Part shown: in pieces, positions 25,552 through 35,168 of the stretch
How the letters are laid out: each line of letters opens with the position of its first letter
How positions within the stretch are numbered: position 1 is the stretch's first letter
NCBI GenBank assembly: GCA_014727915.1
Contig: WJMO01000007.1
Location: 33,773-97,772 of the forward strand
Reading direction: 5' to 3'
DNA from: Candidatus Altarchaeales archaeon
GTDB taxonomy: Archaea; Altiarchaeota; Altiarchaeia; IMC4; SCGC-AAA252-I15
Length of the DNA stretch: 64,000 bases
Notes under the pieces: model-generated
What the model saw: only the letters and a program-made list of their open reading frames with translations
What the model was told of the DNA's origin: nothing
The model's database searches: none
Made by a program: the position numbers and the translations under genes

Positions 25552-26251
25552 CCTCTTCACCAGCCCAGACGCCGTTGAAACGAGCAAAAAACTCGGATGG
25601 GATATCGTATGCTCGGTCGCCGAATACAGCAGGGGACTAAAGAAGTCGGAGGCGGAAGTCCTGTCCGGGGCGCTGATATCGGACAGCATACGGAAGAACA
25701 GCAGGAAGGCTTTGGATTCGGGAGCAGACATCATAATAGCAGAAGGCAGCGGGGAAAAAGGGGGCAGGGAGGCTAGCGAATGCTGGGAGGTCGACTTGAT
25801 CGTGAATCTGGAGTCCGTCAGGGAACGCGACAGAGTGAACCAGAGGAGCTCCGGATTGGACCATGTGATGGCATCCTATATGGCGGAGCGAAACACGGGA
25901 TACTGCATCAACCTGGAGAACATACTGAACACACGGGGTGTTAGGAGGGCGCAGACCCTGGGGCGGATAGGGCAGAACATCAGATTATGCAGGAAATACG
26001 GTGTCAAGACGGTGTTCGGAACAGGCAGAAGTGACCGGTGGAGTGCAAGGAGCCCCCATGACCTGATCCTGTTCGCACGCCTGCTGGGCATGGGAGACGT
26101 AGAGGCTAAGAGGACGGTGACAGATAACCCAATGCACTTCCTCAGGAAGAGCGAAGCCCGTAACGACCCGGACAGGATGATGAAGGGGTTGGAAGTGGTC
26201 CGGTGGGGCTCTGGCAAGCCCAAGCCTAACAGGAAATACGGGTGGTACTAG
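25538..26251 (+). CDS. rnp3: Ribonuclease P protein component 3 (Rpp30 family)
   Basis: 237 residues with the PHP-like TIM barrel features of Rpp30 ('LDHVMASYMAERNTGYCINL', 'RLCRKYGVKTVFGTG', 'SPHDLILFARLLGM'). With Rnp2 it binds the catalytic domain of the RNase P RNA. It overlaps the COG1325 gene upstream. The next gene begins with a TTG directly after its TAG, so three genes form one transcript. Confidence 0.93.
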   Translation: MHYVNLFTSPDAVETSKKLGWDIVCSVAEYSRGLKKSEAEVLSGALISDSIRKNSRKALDSGADIIIAEGSGEKGGREASECWEVDLIVNLESVRERDRVNQRSSGLDHVMASYMAERNTGYCINLENILNTRGVRRAQTLGRIGQNIRLCRKYGVKTVFGTGRSDRWSARSPHDLILFARLLGMGDVEAKRTVTDNPMHFLRKSEARNDPDRMMKGLEVVRWGSGKPKPNRKYGWY

Positions 26252-26863
26252 TTGAACGATCCCTACCTCCTATTCCTAGGTTTCATAGTCGGCCTGAGCG
26301 GGGCCATGATACCCGGACCGCTGCTTGTGTACACAATCGCAGAATCGCTGAGGAAAGGGTGGAAGACAGGGTTCTACGTGATAGTAGGCCACGCCATCGT
26401 CGAAGTTGGGATAATGGCGTTTCTGATCATGGGGGTGAGCGCGCTCATGACCTCCGAACTTTTCGTAAAGTCGGTTAGCTTAGTCGGCGGCGCCTTCATG
26501 GCATACACAGCAGTGACCCTCTTCAAGAGCAGCTGGGAGATAGGGGAGACGAAGGACGCTCTGAGATACGGGACAGTAGCGGGGGGAATGCTCTTCACCG
26601 CCTTGAACCCCAGCTTCCCGGTCTGGTGGGCTACCGCGGGAGCTAGGCTGCTGGTGGAAGGCTTCAAAAACGCAGGGTTGACAGGCGCGCTGATGGTATT
26701 CATCGGCCACTGGATGGCAGACTTCGGATACTTCATGGTAGTGTCCTCCCTCGTCACAAGGGGAAGGGAAAAGCTCATCAGCAGATACGTGAACACCGTC
26801 AAGAACATCCTGGCAGCGCTTCTACTGGCCATAGGAGCCTATTTCATCACCACAGGCCTATAA
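26252..26863 (+). CDS. LysE/RhtB-family amino-acid exporter
   Basis: 203 residues, six predicted membrane helices. The N-terminal 'GFIVGLSGAMIPGPLLVYTI' contains the PGP signature of LysE translocators, and 'NPSFPVWWATAGA' is the second conserved patch. It begins with TTG immediately after the rnp3 stop; later ATGs would remove half of helix 1. The substrate is unknown; relatives export basic or neutral amino acids. Confidence 0.85.
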   Translation: MNDPYLLFLGFIVGLSGAMIPGPLLVYTIAESLRKGWKTGFYVIVGHAIVEVGIMAFLIMGVSALMTSELFVKSVSLVGGAFMAYTAVTLFKSSWEIGETKDALRYGTVAGGMLFTALNPSFPVWWATAGARLLVEGFKNAGLTGALMVFIGHWMADFGYFMVVSSLVTRGREKLISRYVNTVKNILAALLLAIGAYFITTGL

Positions 26864-26890
26864 ATAAGATGAGGGGGAATAACTAAGACG

Positions 26891-27571
26891 ATGCATGCAA
26901 GGAAGTCCACGGGAATACCCGACGTTGACGAGATGATAGAGGGCGGATTCAGGGAAGGCAGCATAAACATGGTCGACGGAGACGCGGGAACCGGGAAGTC
27001 CACGTTCGCGGTGCAGTTCATGATGGCCGGGCTGGCAGCGGGGGAGTCCGCCATATACATGAGCGTAGAAGAGAGCAAGGAGAGCTTCTACACGAACATG
27101 CTCAGGTTCGGGTTCAACCTGGAAGAGTACGAGAAGGCGGGGACGCTGTTCTTCTACGAGGCCAACGCAGCCCAGCTGAAGGAGTTCCTGGACAAGGGAG
27201 GCATAGGCATAGAGGACAGGATAATGCAGATGAAACCGCAGAGGTTCGTCCTGGACAGCATCTCAGCGTTCGCATTGCTCTATGAGACCGGGATGAAGCA
27301 GCGGACTGCGGTACAGAGGTTCATAGAGAAGCTGAAGGCCTGGAACCTGACCACACTGCTCATATCCGAGGCGACACAGGACTACACCCGCTTCGGCCTC
27401 GAATTCCTCGTGGACGGCGTGGTGAAGCTATGGTACAGGAAGGTGGGCCATGAGAGGGTGCGGACTATAGAGATAATGAAGATGAGGGGCACAAAGCACA
27501 AGATCGCCGAGACCGTCTACCGGATCGAAGAGAACGGGATAGTACTATACCCGAGCGAGACCATATTCTAG
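26891..27571 (+). CDS. Single-domain KaiC/RadA-like ATPase
   Basis: 226 residues. 'GIPDVDEMIEGGFREGSINM' leads into Walker A GDAGTGKST (about residues 33-41). Walker B-like strand 'RFVLDSISAF' lies near 117-126. A single RecA fold with no second domain and no obvious phosphorylation motif. Archaeal KaiC-like proteins act in signalling, including control of motility, but this one cannot be tied to a process. It converges on the GNAT gene with a 4-bp overlap. Confidence 0.85.
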   Translation: MHARKSTGIPDVDEMIEGGFREGSINMVDGDAGTGKSTFAVQFMMAGLAAGESAIYMSVEESKESFYTNMLRFGFNLEEYEKAGTLFFYEANAAQLKEFLDKGGIGIEDRIMQMKPQRFVLDSISAFALLYETGMKQRTAVQRFIEKLKAWNLTTLLISEATQDYTRFGLEFLVDGVVKLWYRKVGHERVRTIEIMKMRGTKHKIAETVYRIEENGIVLYPSETIF

Positions 27572-28023
27572 AACTGGTAGATGAGGGCTGCCTCGTCGCA
27601 GTCGGGGTATTTTGGACAGTAGATGCACTCACCCCATATCTTCATGGGAAGCTCGTCCTTGGGCACAAGCTCGAACCCGTTCCTGACGAAGAAGTCCTTC
27701 TCCAGGGTCAACGTGAAGACCCGGGGGATGCCCATCTCCCGCGCCTCCTTCAACGCAGCCTCCAGCAGCGCCTTGCCCACGCCCTTCCCGATGCGATCCT
27801 CCCGGACGGCAAGGCTCTTCACCTCGGCGAGATCCCTCCAGGACACATGCAACGCGCAGCAGCCAAGCACCTCCCCATCCTCTCGGACGACAAAATAGTC
27901 CCTGATGTTCTCGTAGATGTAGCTGAGGCTCCTTAACAGCATCTTCCCGTTGGCGGCGTGATATTCGATAAGCGACCGTATGGCCTCCACATCATCCAAT
28001 GAAGCCTTCACAACGTCCATCAT
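27568..28023 (-). CDS. GNAT N-acetyltransferase (ArgA-like)
   Basis: 151 residues. The acetyl-CoA loop reads 'VREDRIGKGVGKALLEAA' (R-x-x-G-x-G/A pattern). 'EVKSLAV' and 'VFTLTLEKDFFVRNGFELV' match the N-acetylglutamate synthase branch of short GNATs. The C-terminus carries an unusual 'CIYCPKYPDC', a possible small metal site. It may act in arginine or lysine synthesis via N-acetylation, though no such genes are near. Either of the two adjacent ATGs at the start could be used. Confidence 0.85.
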   Translation of the reverse strand: MMDVVKASLDDVEAIRSLIEYHAANGKMLLRSLSYIYENIRDYFVVREDGEVLGCCALHVSWRDLAEVKSLAVREDRIGKGVGKALLEAALKEAREMGIPRVFTLTLEKDFFVRNGFELVPKDELPMKIWGECIYCPKYPDCDEAALIYQF

Positions 28024-28065
28024 CCCAAGATACTAATGCGGACAGGTTATTAAACCCGGCTCCCA

Positions 28066-31000
28066 CTATGCTGCCGAGCCTTCAGGGGACTCCTCCCCGT
28101 TGAACCGCACACCCACTATCTGGCTCACGCCCTTCACCATCGAGACCCCGATAGCAGAGTCCATGTACTTTAGCATGTTGTTGTTGTGGGTGACCATGAA
28201 GAACTGGCTGTTGGATGCTGAGAGCATCTGAGCCAACCTTATGCTGTTACGATGGTCCAATGCGGCGTCCAGCTCGTCCACTATGTAGAAGAACGCCGGC
28301 TTGTACTGTTGTATCGCCAATAGGAACGCGCTGGATGTGAGGACCTTCTCGCCGCCGCTCATCGCATCCAATGACATCAGCCTCTTGCCCCCGGGTGACG
28401 CGTTTATCATTAGGCCGCTCTCGGATATGTTCATGGGATTGTCCAACACCAGCGTCCCGCGGCCGTCGGAGAGGTCTGCGAATATGCGCTCGAAGTTCTC
28501 CTTCACCTTCTCGAACGCCTCCATGAACGTGTTCCGCTTCTTGGTCTCGATCTTGTCCATGAAGTCGAATATGCTCTGGCGCTCGGACTTCAGCGTGTCC
28601 AATTTCCCCATGATGTCGTCGAACTCCCTCTTTATCACGTCGTAGGTTTCTATGGATCGCATGTTAACCGATCCGAAAGCCACTAGGTCCGCCTCGAGCT
28701 TCTCAGCCCTCTCGGAAAGTTCCTTGACCGACTTGTCCAACAATTCAACACCCTCGTATTTCCCGAACTCCCTCTTAAGGTCCTCCAATCGGGTCTGGAT
28801 CCTGGTCTTCTCTATTATGAACTCGTTCAGCTTCTGGCTGACCCCCTCCATCCCATGCTCGATTTCGCCTATCCTAGACGACAATGCCGTAAGCTCCTCC
28901 TCCGCGGAATCCCGCTCCTTTACAAGCTCCTCTATCTCGCCTCCCACGGACTGATGAGCCTTCTCAAGAGACTCCAAACCCTTGTGGAGGTCCTTGACCT
29001 TGGTCTCAAGCGAGCCCATCTCGGATTTCACCTCCTGCCTAGCGGACCTGACCTGATCCACCCTAGACTTCAGCTCGCCCATCTGCTGGAGTATGAAGGT
29101 CTTCTTCTCGTTCAACTTGGTCTTCTCCACCTCCAAGTCCCTTAGATCGTCCTTCAACGAGTCGAGTTTGGTTGTCTCCCCCTTCCCCCTCTTCTCCAAA
29201 AGACCCGCCAACGCCTTCTCATCATGCACTACAGACTTCTCCAGCTTCTTGACCTCCATAGAATTCTCGGATATCTGGCCCGACAGGGACTCTATGGAAC
29301 CCACTATGCCATCCAACTTTTCCCTGAGGTTCCCCCTCCGCTCGGATAGTATGTTCTTGTCGAATGTTGTGTTGTCCAGTGCTTCCTTGCTCTGGCGAAG
29401 GTTCTCCCTCAGCTTCGCCAGAGTCTGGTCCAACCTGCTCCTAACCCTGGACTTCTCGTCGTATTCAGCCTGCAAGGAACCTATGCCAGAATCCAAAGCC
29501 CCGATCTCCTTCTCCAACTCCTCGATGTTGCTGAATGTGATCTCAAACCTTTCTGGAGTGTGGCCGCCCGTCATAGCGCCCGACAGCTCCAGGAGGTCGC
29601 CGTCCAAGGTGACCATCCTCCAGGAACCTACGCCTATCTTCTTGGCGGCTGCTATGTCCTTCACCAGTATCGTGTCGCCGAACACGTACTCGAACACCTT
29701 CTTGAACTTTGCTGATGACTTGATGTAATCCCGTGCGAAACCGAGCGAACCCGCGGGAGGCTTGCCAGCCGGTTTGAAGCCTATCTTGTCTAACGGCAGG
29801 AACGTGCACCTCCCGATCTCCTTCTTCCTAAGGTAGTCTATGCACTTGGCTGCATCATCGACCTTTGAGACGACGACATGGTGCATCCGCGCCCCGGCCG
29901 CCACCTGAAGGGGCAGGTTGTACTCGGGATTAGCCACCTCACCCAACTGCATTACCGGCCCCTGTATGCCGGGTATGACCTTCTTCAAGCCCACAACCGC
30001 CCTGGCAGCCTTCTGAAGACCTCCGGAGGCGCGCATGATAGTCTGCAATTCACTCTCCTTCTTGCCCAGTAGTATGCGCTGTTCCTCCAGCCTCGCCTGC
30101 AAACCCGTTATCTCCCGGTTGGCCCTGGAATACTCCTCCTCGAATCCTTTGAAGTCCTGCAAGGCCTTGTCATAGTCGCGTTTGAGCTTGGCCACGTCCT
30201 TTATCTTCCCCTGCTCCTCCATGGACCAGTTCTTCAGCTTGGACTCAAGGGACTCCCGCTCCATCTCAAGCGTCTTCTTCTCCTCGGACTTCCTGACGTT
30301 CAGCTCAGTCAATGCCTTTATCCTCGACCTGGCCTCGTAGACCCTGTTCTTGGCCTCGTCAAGCTCGGATTCGACGGCTGGGTCTGCTGATTTCCCGGCT
30401 TCAGACTCCAGCTCCTTACCCAGCGAGGCGGTCCTCTTTTCCACGGACTCCATCTGCTCCCTCACCTTCCGCTCCTCCTCAGCCAAGAGGCTTACACGCT
30501 CCTTCTTCTCCTTCTCCTCGGACTCTAGGGAGCCCAGCTGCTCGGCTAGGATGCTCATCCTGTCCTCGTGGCGGAGTATCTCGCCCCTGGTCTCGGTTAT
30601 CTTGGTGCCGCGCTTCTCCTCCTCCAAACGCAGCACCTCGGAGTTGATCTCCCTCAGCCGCTGGTTCTTGGATTGTATCTCAGATTTGATGTCCGATATC
30701 CTCTTCAGGTTCTCCTCCCTGCCCCGTGTCATCTCCCCTGTGAGCTCGTCGATCTTCTCGTCCCGGCGCTCCAGGCTCTGGATCTCCTTGTCCAGCAGCG
30801 TGGCCTTGCAGCTTCGGAGCTCGTCGCGGATGTCAACGTACTTAATCGCCTCGTCACGCTCCTTCTTCAGCTCCCGCATGTAACCCTGCTTCTCCCCGAG
30901 TATTAGGTGGGTCTGGCCTATCCGCTCCTCCACCTTCTCCAGCTCCCGGAGGGCCTTGTCCCTTTTCTCGTCGTAGACCCCTATCCCGCAGAGGTCGTCT

Positions 31001-31443
31001 ATTATCTTTCGCCGGTCCTTGGGCCGCATCTCCACGACCTTCGTGACGTCGTCCTGCAGGATTATGTTGTATTCGCTGTCCCCCACAAGTTCCACTATCC
31101 TCTGACGGGTAGTCCGCTTGTCGTTCAACTTGTATAGGGACGTGCCATCCCGGTCGACTATCCGGGTTATCTTGTGTTTGCGGCCCTCATCATCCTTCAG
31201 GGTCAGGGAAACCACAGCCTTCGTGGCGGGTTGACCGCCCACTCCACCGTTGAATATCAGTTCCTGGAGGTTAGCAGCCCTCAAACCCCTGCTCTTCCCC
31301 AGGACGAAGCAGATGGCCTCGGTTATGTTGCTCTTACCGCTGCCGTTTGGGCCCACTACGCCTGTGAACTTGTCAGGGAACTCTAGGACGGTCTTGTCCC
31401 TGAAACTCTTGAATCCTTTCAGCTCCAACCGGGTTAAGCGCAT
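28066..31443 (-). CDS. smc: Chromosome segregation ATPase SMC
   Basis: 1,125 residues, normal length. Walker A GPNGSGKS near residue 32 and 'TEAICFVLGKS' at the N-terminus, long coiled coils broken by a hinge (about residues 500-660, with 'GRCTFLPLDKIGF' and 'GALTGG'-type 'SGAMTGGHTPE'). The C-terminal head has the signature 'DAMSGGEKVLTSSAFL' and Walker B 'FFYIVDELDAALD'. It organises and segregates DNA as a dimer. No ScpA or ScpB gene is next to it in the window. An AT-rich divergent promoter (31444-31524) separates it from the methyltransferase-like gene. Confidence 0.97.
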   Translation of the reverse strand: MRLTRLELKGFKSFRDKTVLEFPDKFTGVVGPNGSGKSNITEAICFVLGKSRGLRAANLQELIFNGGVGGQPATKAVVSLTLKDDEGRKHKITRIVDRDGTSLYKLNDKRTTRQRIVELVGDSEYNIILQDDVTKVVEMRPKDRRKIIDDLCGIGVYDEKRDKALRELEKVEERIGQTHLILGEKQGYMRELKKERDEAIKYVDIRDELRSCKATLLDKEIQSLERRDEKIDELTGEMTRGREENLKRISDIKSEIQSKNQRLREINSEVLRLEEEKRGTKITETRGEILRHEDRMSILAEQLGSLESEEKEKKERVSLLAEEERKVREQMESVEKRTASLGKELESEAGKSADPAVESELDEAKNRVYEARSRIKALTELNVRKSEEKKTLEMERESLESKLKNWSMEEQGKIKDVAKLKRDYDKALQDFKGFEEEYSRANREITGLQARLEEQRILLGKKESELQTIMRASGGLQKAARAVVGLKKVIPGIQGPVMQLGEVANPEYNLPLQVAAGARMHHVVVSKVDDAAKCIDYLRKKEIGRCTFLPLDKIGFKPAGKPPAGSLGFARDYIKSSAKFKKVFEYVFGDTILVKDIAAAKKIGVGSWRMVTLDGDLLELSGAMTGGHTPERFEITFSNIEELEKEIGALDSGIGSLQAEYDEKSRVRSRLDQTLAKLRENLRQSKEALDNTTFDKNILSERRGNLREKLDGIVGSIESLSGQISENSMEVKKLEKSVVHDEKALAGLLEKRGKGETTKLDSLKDDLRDLEVEKTKLNEKKTFILQQMGELKSRVDQVRSARQEVKSEMGSLETKVKDLHKGLESLEKAHQSVGGEIEELVKERDSAEEELTALSSRIGEIEHGMEGVSQKLNEFIIEKTRIQTRLEDLKREFGKYEGVELLDKSVKELSERAEKLEADLVAFGSVNMRSIETYDVIKREFDDIMGKLDTLKSERQSIFDFMDKIETKKRNTFMEAFEKVKENFERIFADLSDGRGTLVLDNPMNISESGLMINASPGGKRLMSLDAMSGGEKVLTSSAFLLAIQQYKPAFFYIVDELDAALDHRNSIRLAQMLSASNSQFFMVTHNNNMLKYMDSAIGVSMVKGVSQIVGVRFNGEESPEGSAA

Positions 31444-31524
31444 CTAATTCCTCCCCAAGACTCGCCTGCAACCAGCCAACCCTTCATTCCAATTAATTAG
31501 ATGTAGGCGTTTAAATTTAACAGC

Positions 31525-32079
31525 ATGATAGCCGTAACCTACAATGTAGAGAGGTACAGGAGTCTGCTCGCCGACACCGTCCGTGCGGGGGATGTCGTGC
31601 TGGAGATCGGCCCCCACAGGTGCAAGAGCACCGAGGAATACGTCGCCAAGGCAGGCAAGGCCATACTGGTCGACAAGGGCCACGACTGCAGTTCAAAGCT
31701 GGAGGAATACGCCGACGAGCGTGAGAATGTCACCTTCGTCTTCGGGGACGTGCGCGGCTTCGACGCCGTGAAGCTCGTCCTACATCACATCAGCGAATGC
31801 GATGTGATGGCCGTGGACCTGGGCGGGGGCAGGTTCCCGGACACGGTGTTCAAGGTCTGGGCCACCTGGTCAGGGATATTCAAGCCAAGGGACTCTATAA
31901 TAAGGTGCCGTGGGCTGGCGGAGTTCCTGAAAAGGGCGGAGATACGGGATGAGAGCCTCCCAGGAAAATTCAGGGATAGCGGGTGGCTGGAGGACTACGG
32001 GCGGAAGACACCCTACAACCTGAAGAAGCAGTTGGACGAGATAGGCCACTGGGTCGACATAAACCAACCACTGGATTGA
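31525..32079 (+). CDS. Rossmann-fold SAM-dependent methyltransferase-like protein
   Basis: 184 residues. 'AGDVVLEIGPHRCKSTEEYV' fits motif I (ExGxx), 'AILVDKGHD' motif II with an acidic ribose-binding residue, and 'CDVMAVDLGGGRFPD' motif IV. The usual glycine-rich GxGxG is reduced, so SAM binding is likely but not certain. The C-terminal part is basic and may contact the substrate. TTTAAATTT lies shortly before the ATG. A poly-T tract after the stop may terminate it. Confidence 0.65.
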   Translation: MIAVTYNVERYRSLLADTVRAGDVVLEIGPHRCKSTEEYVAKAGKAILVDKGHDCSSKLEEYADERENVTFVFGDVRGFDAVKLVLHHISECDVMAVDLGGGRFPDTVFKVWATWSGIFKPRDSIIRCRGLAEFLKRAEIRDESLPGKFRDSGWLEDYGRKTPYNLKKQLDEIGHWVDINQPLD

Positions 32080-32126
32080 CTTTTTTTTCTTAAACTATTT
32101 TGAAAAATTTCAAAATAATTTAAAAA

Positions 32127-32149
32127 GGCGGGTGGGTGATTCACCCGCC
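32127..32149 (-). terminator. Intrinsic-type terminator of the six-cysteine repeat gene
   Basis: On the minus strand GGCGGGTG-AATCACC-CACCCGCC is followed by TTTTTAAATT. The 8-bp GC stem includes the gene's stop codon. Just beyond, ATTTTGAAA/TTTCAAAAT forms another stem and a T8 run faces the convergent plus-strand gene, so the spacer serves both. Confidence 0.65.
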
Positions 32150-34444
32150 GAATATCATCTTCCGCAGGCGTGCCAGTATGCCCTTCGGCTCCTCCTCCTG
32201 GGTCCGGACAGTGGAGGTGCTGCCTTGCCTGACGCACTCGCACTTGGCTGCTCCGCTGTCGTCCACCATGTAATCACATGTGTAGCCTCTCGGGCAATCT
32301 CCCTCGACGCACGTGTTAGGAGATGCGTACTCTATCGCCTCGCATCGTATCGTCTCCAACGTGGTGGTGGGCGACGTCTCCCTGCACTTGCAGTAGTTCA
32401 CGCCCGCACTGTCGGTCACGACCGTGCATGTGTATCCTGGCGGGCACGCTGCCATCTTGCAGCTTTCTGCCGTGGGGTCTGTCACGTCGCTGCACTTCCT
32501 CCCTGGGACAGTCGAGGGTGGCACTCCCTGGATGCACCTGCAAACTCCCGCAGCTCCTGCCGCCTCCTGGACGTGCTTGCACTTGTGCTGTGGCGGGCAG
32601 AGGCCCTCGACGCACCGGTCATCGGAGGCTGGGTATATGCCCTCGCACTTCATCTGACCTGGCAATGTGGTGGAAGTGGGTGATACGCACCTGCACATGC
32701 CCGAGTCCGCGGAGGTTGCTCCTGGTATGAACCTGCACTTGCTATCCTCCGGGCAGAGGCCTTCGGCGCACTTTTCAGCTGATGCCGGGTATACGCCGTC
32801 GCATTTCACCTGGCCGGGCAGTGTGGTTGTGGTGGGCGTCTCATAGCCTACGCACACGCACTTGGACACCTGGGCGCTGCCGAACGTGTAGGTAATGACC
32901 CTGCACTTCTGTTCCGGCGGGCACAGGGCTGCCTTGCAGGACTCGGGGGTCGCGTAGTCGACGGCCTCGCACTTCTCCTGGGTTGGCAGGGTGGTTGAGG
33001 TTGCTCCCGGCCCTTCAGCGCAGACACAGCCGGAAACCTGGGTGCTGCCGAACGTGTAGGTAATGAGGCTGCAGCTCTGGCCGGGCGGGCATGAGGCTGG
33101 CTTGCAGGTCTCATGTGACGGGTATGCCACATCCTCGCATGGCCCTGGCTCCATCGTTGTTGTCGTCACAGGTATGCACTTGCAGTAGTTCGCATCTGCG
33201 GCGGTCGGGTTGATGACCATCCTGCACTCGTGGCCTGGAGGACATGGGCCCTCCTTGCATCTCGCAGCCGATGCTGGATAGATGGCCTCGCACCTCACCT
33301 GCCCTGGCAGTGTTGTTGTTGTGGTCTCCTTGAGTACGCACTTGCACCTGCCAGCGTTAGCTGCCGACGCCAGTTGGACGTACTTGCACTCGTAGTCCGT
33401 CGGGCACTCGGCTGCTTCGCACCTGTCCGGGGACGGGTACTGCTGGGCCTCGCACCTCCGGGAGGGGATGGTCGTCGTGGGCGTCTCGCAGACGCACCTC
33501 GCGGGTGTCTGCAATGCGGCAAGCGAAGCTGAGGATACGGTTCCCGGCTTGTAGACGCATCTCTGCCCTGGCGGGCATCTTCCACTGCACGTGTTCGGCG
33601 ACGGGCGGTCTATCGCCTCGCACCGTGTTTGTAGGGTGGTGGTCGTTGCCGTGTCGTCAGGTTCGCATGAGCACTTGAGCACGCACGAGTACCCGGGGGG
33701 GCAGTAGCCGCTTAGACAATTAGACCTGGTAGGGGCGTATATCCCAGAACACCTTGTCGTGGCGGGCTGGGTGGTGGTGGTCGCCTGCACGCACTGGCAC
33801 TTCCCCGTGTTGGCTGCCGCAGCCGAGGGCACGTACCTGCATGTGTAGTCTGTGGGGCAGACGCCGACCGCGCACCTGTCGGGGGACGCGTAGGCGAGCG
33901 CCTCGCACCTCTGGGATGAGGGTATTGTAGTGGTTGTGTCGCAAACGCATTTTCCGGCTATGTTGGCTGCCAGGTATCCGGGGGATGTCCCGGCCTTGTA
34001 CACGCAACTGGTCCCGGCGGGGCATACTCCGCTGCAGGTGTTCGGGGTCGGGTTGGAGACGTCCTCGCACCTCCGTAACGTGGAGGTCATTGTAGTGGTT
34101 GTGGTCTCCCTGCATTTGCAGGAGCCGGCATTCGCGGTCGTGACCGAGGGCACGTACGCGCATGTGAGGCCGTCATCGCAGACGCCGACCGCGCATCGTG
34201 CGTCGCTGTTGTACTGGAGACGCTCGCAGGGTGTGCCGGACTGGGTCGTGGTTGTCCGCAGGGTCAGCCCGTCGGGATCATATGCGGTTATGTGAGGCTG
34301 TCTTAGGGTGGTTGTCGTGATCGTTATGTCGGAGACCCTTTTGATGTTGTCTGTGCCCAATGTCGCGGCAGCCGCCAAACCCACAACGAGGAGTAAGATA
34401 AAAGAGACAGTTGCCAGCCTAGATTTTGAAATATGGTTTGCCAT
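32141..34444 (-). CDS. Secreted or anchored surface protein of 13 six-cysteine repeats with Thr-rich linkers
   Basis: 767 residues from ATG 34444. The hydrophobic helix 'LATVSFILLLVVGLAAAAT' is a signal peptide or anchor. Thirteen units of about 45-56 residues follow, each with the pattern RCE-x(8-12)-C-x(3-4)-C-x(5)-C-x(n)-C-x-C, for example 'SPNTCSGRCPPGQRC'. Each ends in a Thr-rich linker (TTTT). Every unit keeps six Cys, so three disulfides per unit and 39 overall are expected, giving a rigid rod. The C-terminus 'GILARLRKMIFGG' is amphipathic. It is likely a surface stalk or adhesin. I do not recognise a named family. TATA at 34465-34474 favours the start used. Confidence 0.75.
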   Translation of the reverse strand: MANHISKSRLATVSFILLLVVGLAAAATLGTDNIKRVSDITITTTTLRQPHITAYDPDGLTLRTTTTQSGTPCERLQYNSDARCAVGVCDDGLTCAYVPSVTTANAGSCKCRETTTTTMTSTLRRCEDVSNPTPNTCSGVCPAGTSCVYKAGTSPGYLAANIAGKCVCDTTTTIPSSQRCEALAYASPDRCAVGVCPTDYTCRYVPSAAAANTGKCQCVQATTTTQPATTRCSGIYAPTRSNCLSGYCPPGYSCVLKCSCEPDDTATTTTLQTRCEAIDRPSPNTCSGRCPPGQRCVYKPGTVSSASLAALQTPARCVCETPTTTIPSRRCEAQQYPSPDRCEAAECPTDYECKYVQLASAANAGRCKCVLKETTTTTLPGQVRCEAIYPASAARCKEGPCPPGHECRMVINPTAADANYCKCIPVTTTTMEPGPCEDVAYPSHETCKPASCPPGQSCSLITYTFGSTQVSGCVCAEGPGATSTTLPTQEKCEAVDYATPESCKAALCPPEQKCRVITYTFGSAQVSKCVCVGYETPTTTTLPGQVKCDGVYPASAEKCAEGLCPEDSKCRFIPGATSADSGMCRCVSPTSTTLPGQMKCEGIYPASDDRCVEGLCPPQHKCKHVQEAAGAAGVCRCIQGVPPSTVPGRKCSDVTDPTAESCKMAACPPGYTCTVVTDSAGVNYCKCRETSPTTTLETIRCEAIEYASPNTCVEGDCPRGYTCDYMVDDSGAAKCECVRQGSTSTVRTQEEEPKGILARLRKMIFGG

Positions 34445-34464
34445 AGAAGACAATGACATAGCAC

Positions 34465-34474
34465 GGTATATAAG
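34465..34474 (-). promoter_or_regulatory. TATA box of the repeat-protein gene
   Basis: CTTATATACC on the minus strand is centred about 26 bp upstream of ATG 34444, predicting a leaderless mRNA. This rules against the track's start at 34459, which is too close to the TATA box. Confidence 0.65.
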
Positions 34475-34477
34475 CTT

Positions 34478-35131
34478 TCAGATCACTGCCTTCTCGTATT
34501 CCTTTACCTCGTCCCAGGTTATGGCGCATCCGGAGAACTTGAGCGCTGACAATGCCGCGCCAAGTACGTCCTTGTCAGCCACCCCATGCATCCGAGTCAG
34601 TATGCCCTTCTCATACGCCACCGCAGTGACCTCCGCAGACCTGATGACCGGTATGTCCGGCATAAGCTCCTTGATTTCCCTGAGGGCCTGGTCGTCCATG
34701 TTCACCTCCTTCTTGTTGCGGTGGGAGAGGAGCTTCCTTAGCTCATAGGGGTCTTCCATCAGGAGGCGGGTGGTCCTCTCGTCTATCAACAGGGCCTTGG
34801 CGTTCATCTCTCCCGCAAGGCCTATAGCCTCTGACTCCGCGGCATGGATTATCTTAAGGTTCTTGCCTTTTATACTGTATATTTTGTTGGCTGCTGAGAG
34901 TATCCTGTCCCCCAGGTCAGACTCGCATTTCCTGACGACCAGCGAACCGGATTTTATGAGCTGGTTTATCCGCATGGACTCCAACGCGAACCTCTTGCTC
35001 CCCGAGGGCTTGGAGATGATCTCCTCGTACACCTTCGGTGTTATTGTGAACTCCACGCCCAACTTGCCAATAACCGGGCAGAGGCAGTTGACTGCCATGG
35101 ATATTATGCTGCTCGAGTCTACTACGATCAT
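34478..35131 (-). CDS. PIN-domain protein
   Basis: 217 residues. 'MIVVDSSSIISMA' starts the PIN nuclease fold with its first Asp; 'HAAESEAIGLAGEMNAKALLIDERTTRLL' supplies the middle Glu and 'IDE' acidic residues. The C-terminal 80 residues ('VRSAEVTAVAYEKGIL') look like the DUF3368-type region. No antitoxin gene is adjacent, so it may be a solitary RNase rather than half of a VapBC pair. It is divergent from the TBP gene across 37 bp. Confidence 0.75.
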   Translation of the reverse strand: MIVVDSSSIISMAVNCLCPVIGKLGVEFTITPKVYEEIISKPSGSKRFALESMRINQLIKSGSLVVRKCESDLGDRILSAANKIYSIKGKNLKIIHAAESEAIGLAGEMNAKALLIDERTTRLLMEDPYELRKLLSHRNKKEVNMDDQALREIKELMPDIPVIRSAEVTAVAYEKGILTRMHGVADKDVLGAALSALKFSGCAITWDEVKEYEKAVI

Positions 35132-35168
35132 TGTTTATTAATGGTAACATTATAAGATATACAGCAGA

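Noticed and set aside
25538-26863. LysE exporter as part of the RNA-processing superoperon function
   Set aside because: Adjacent starts show co-transcription only; nothing in the sequence links amino-acid export to RNase P.
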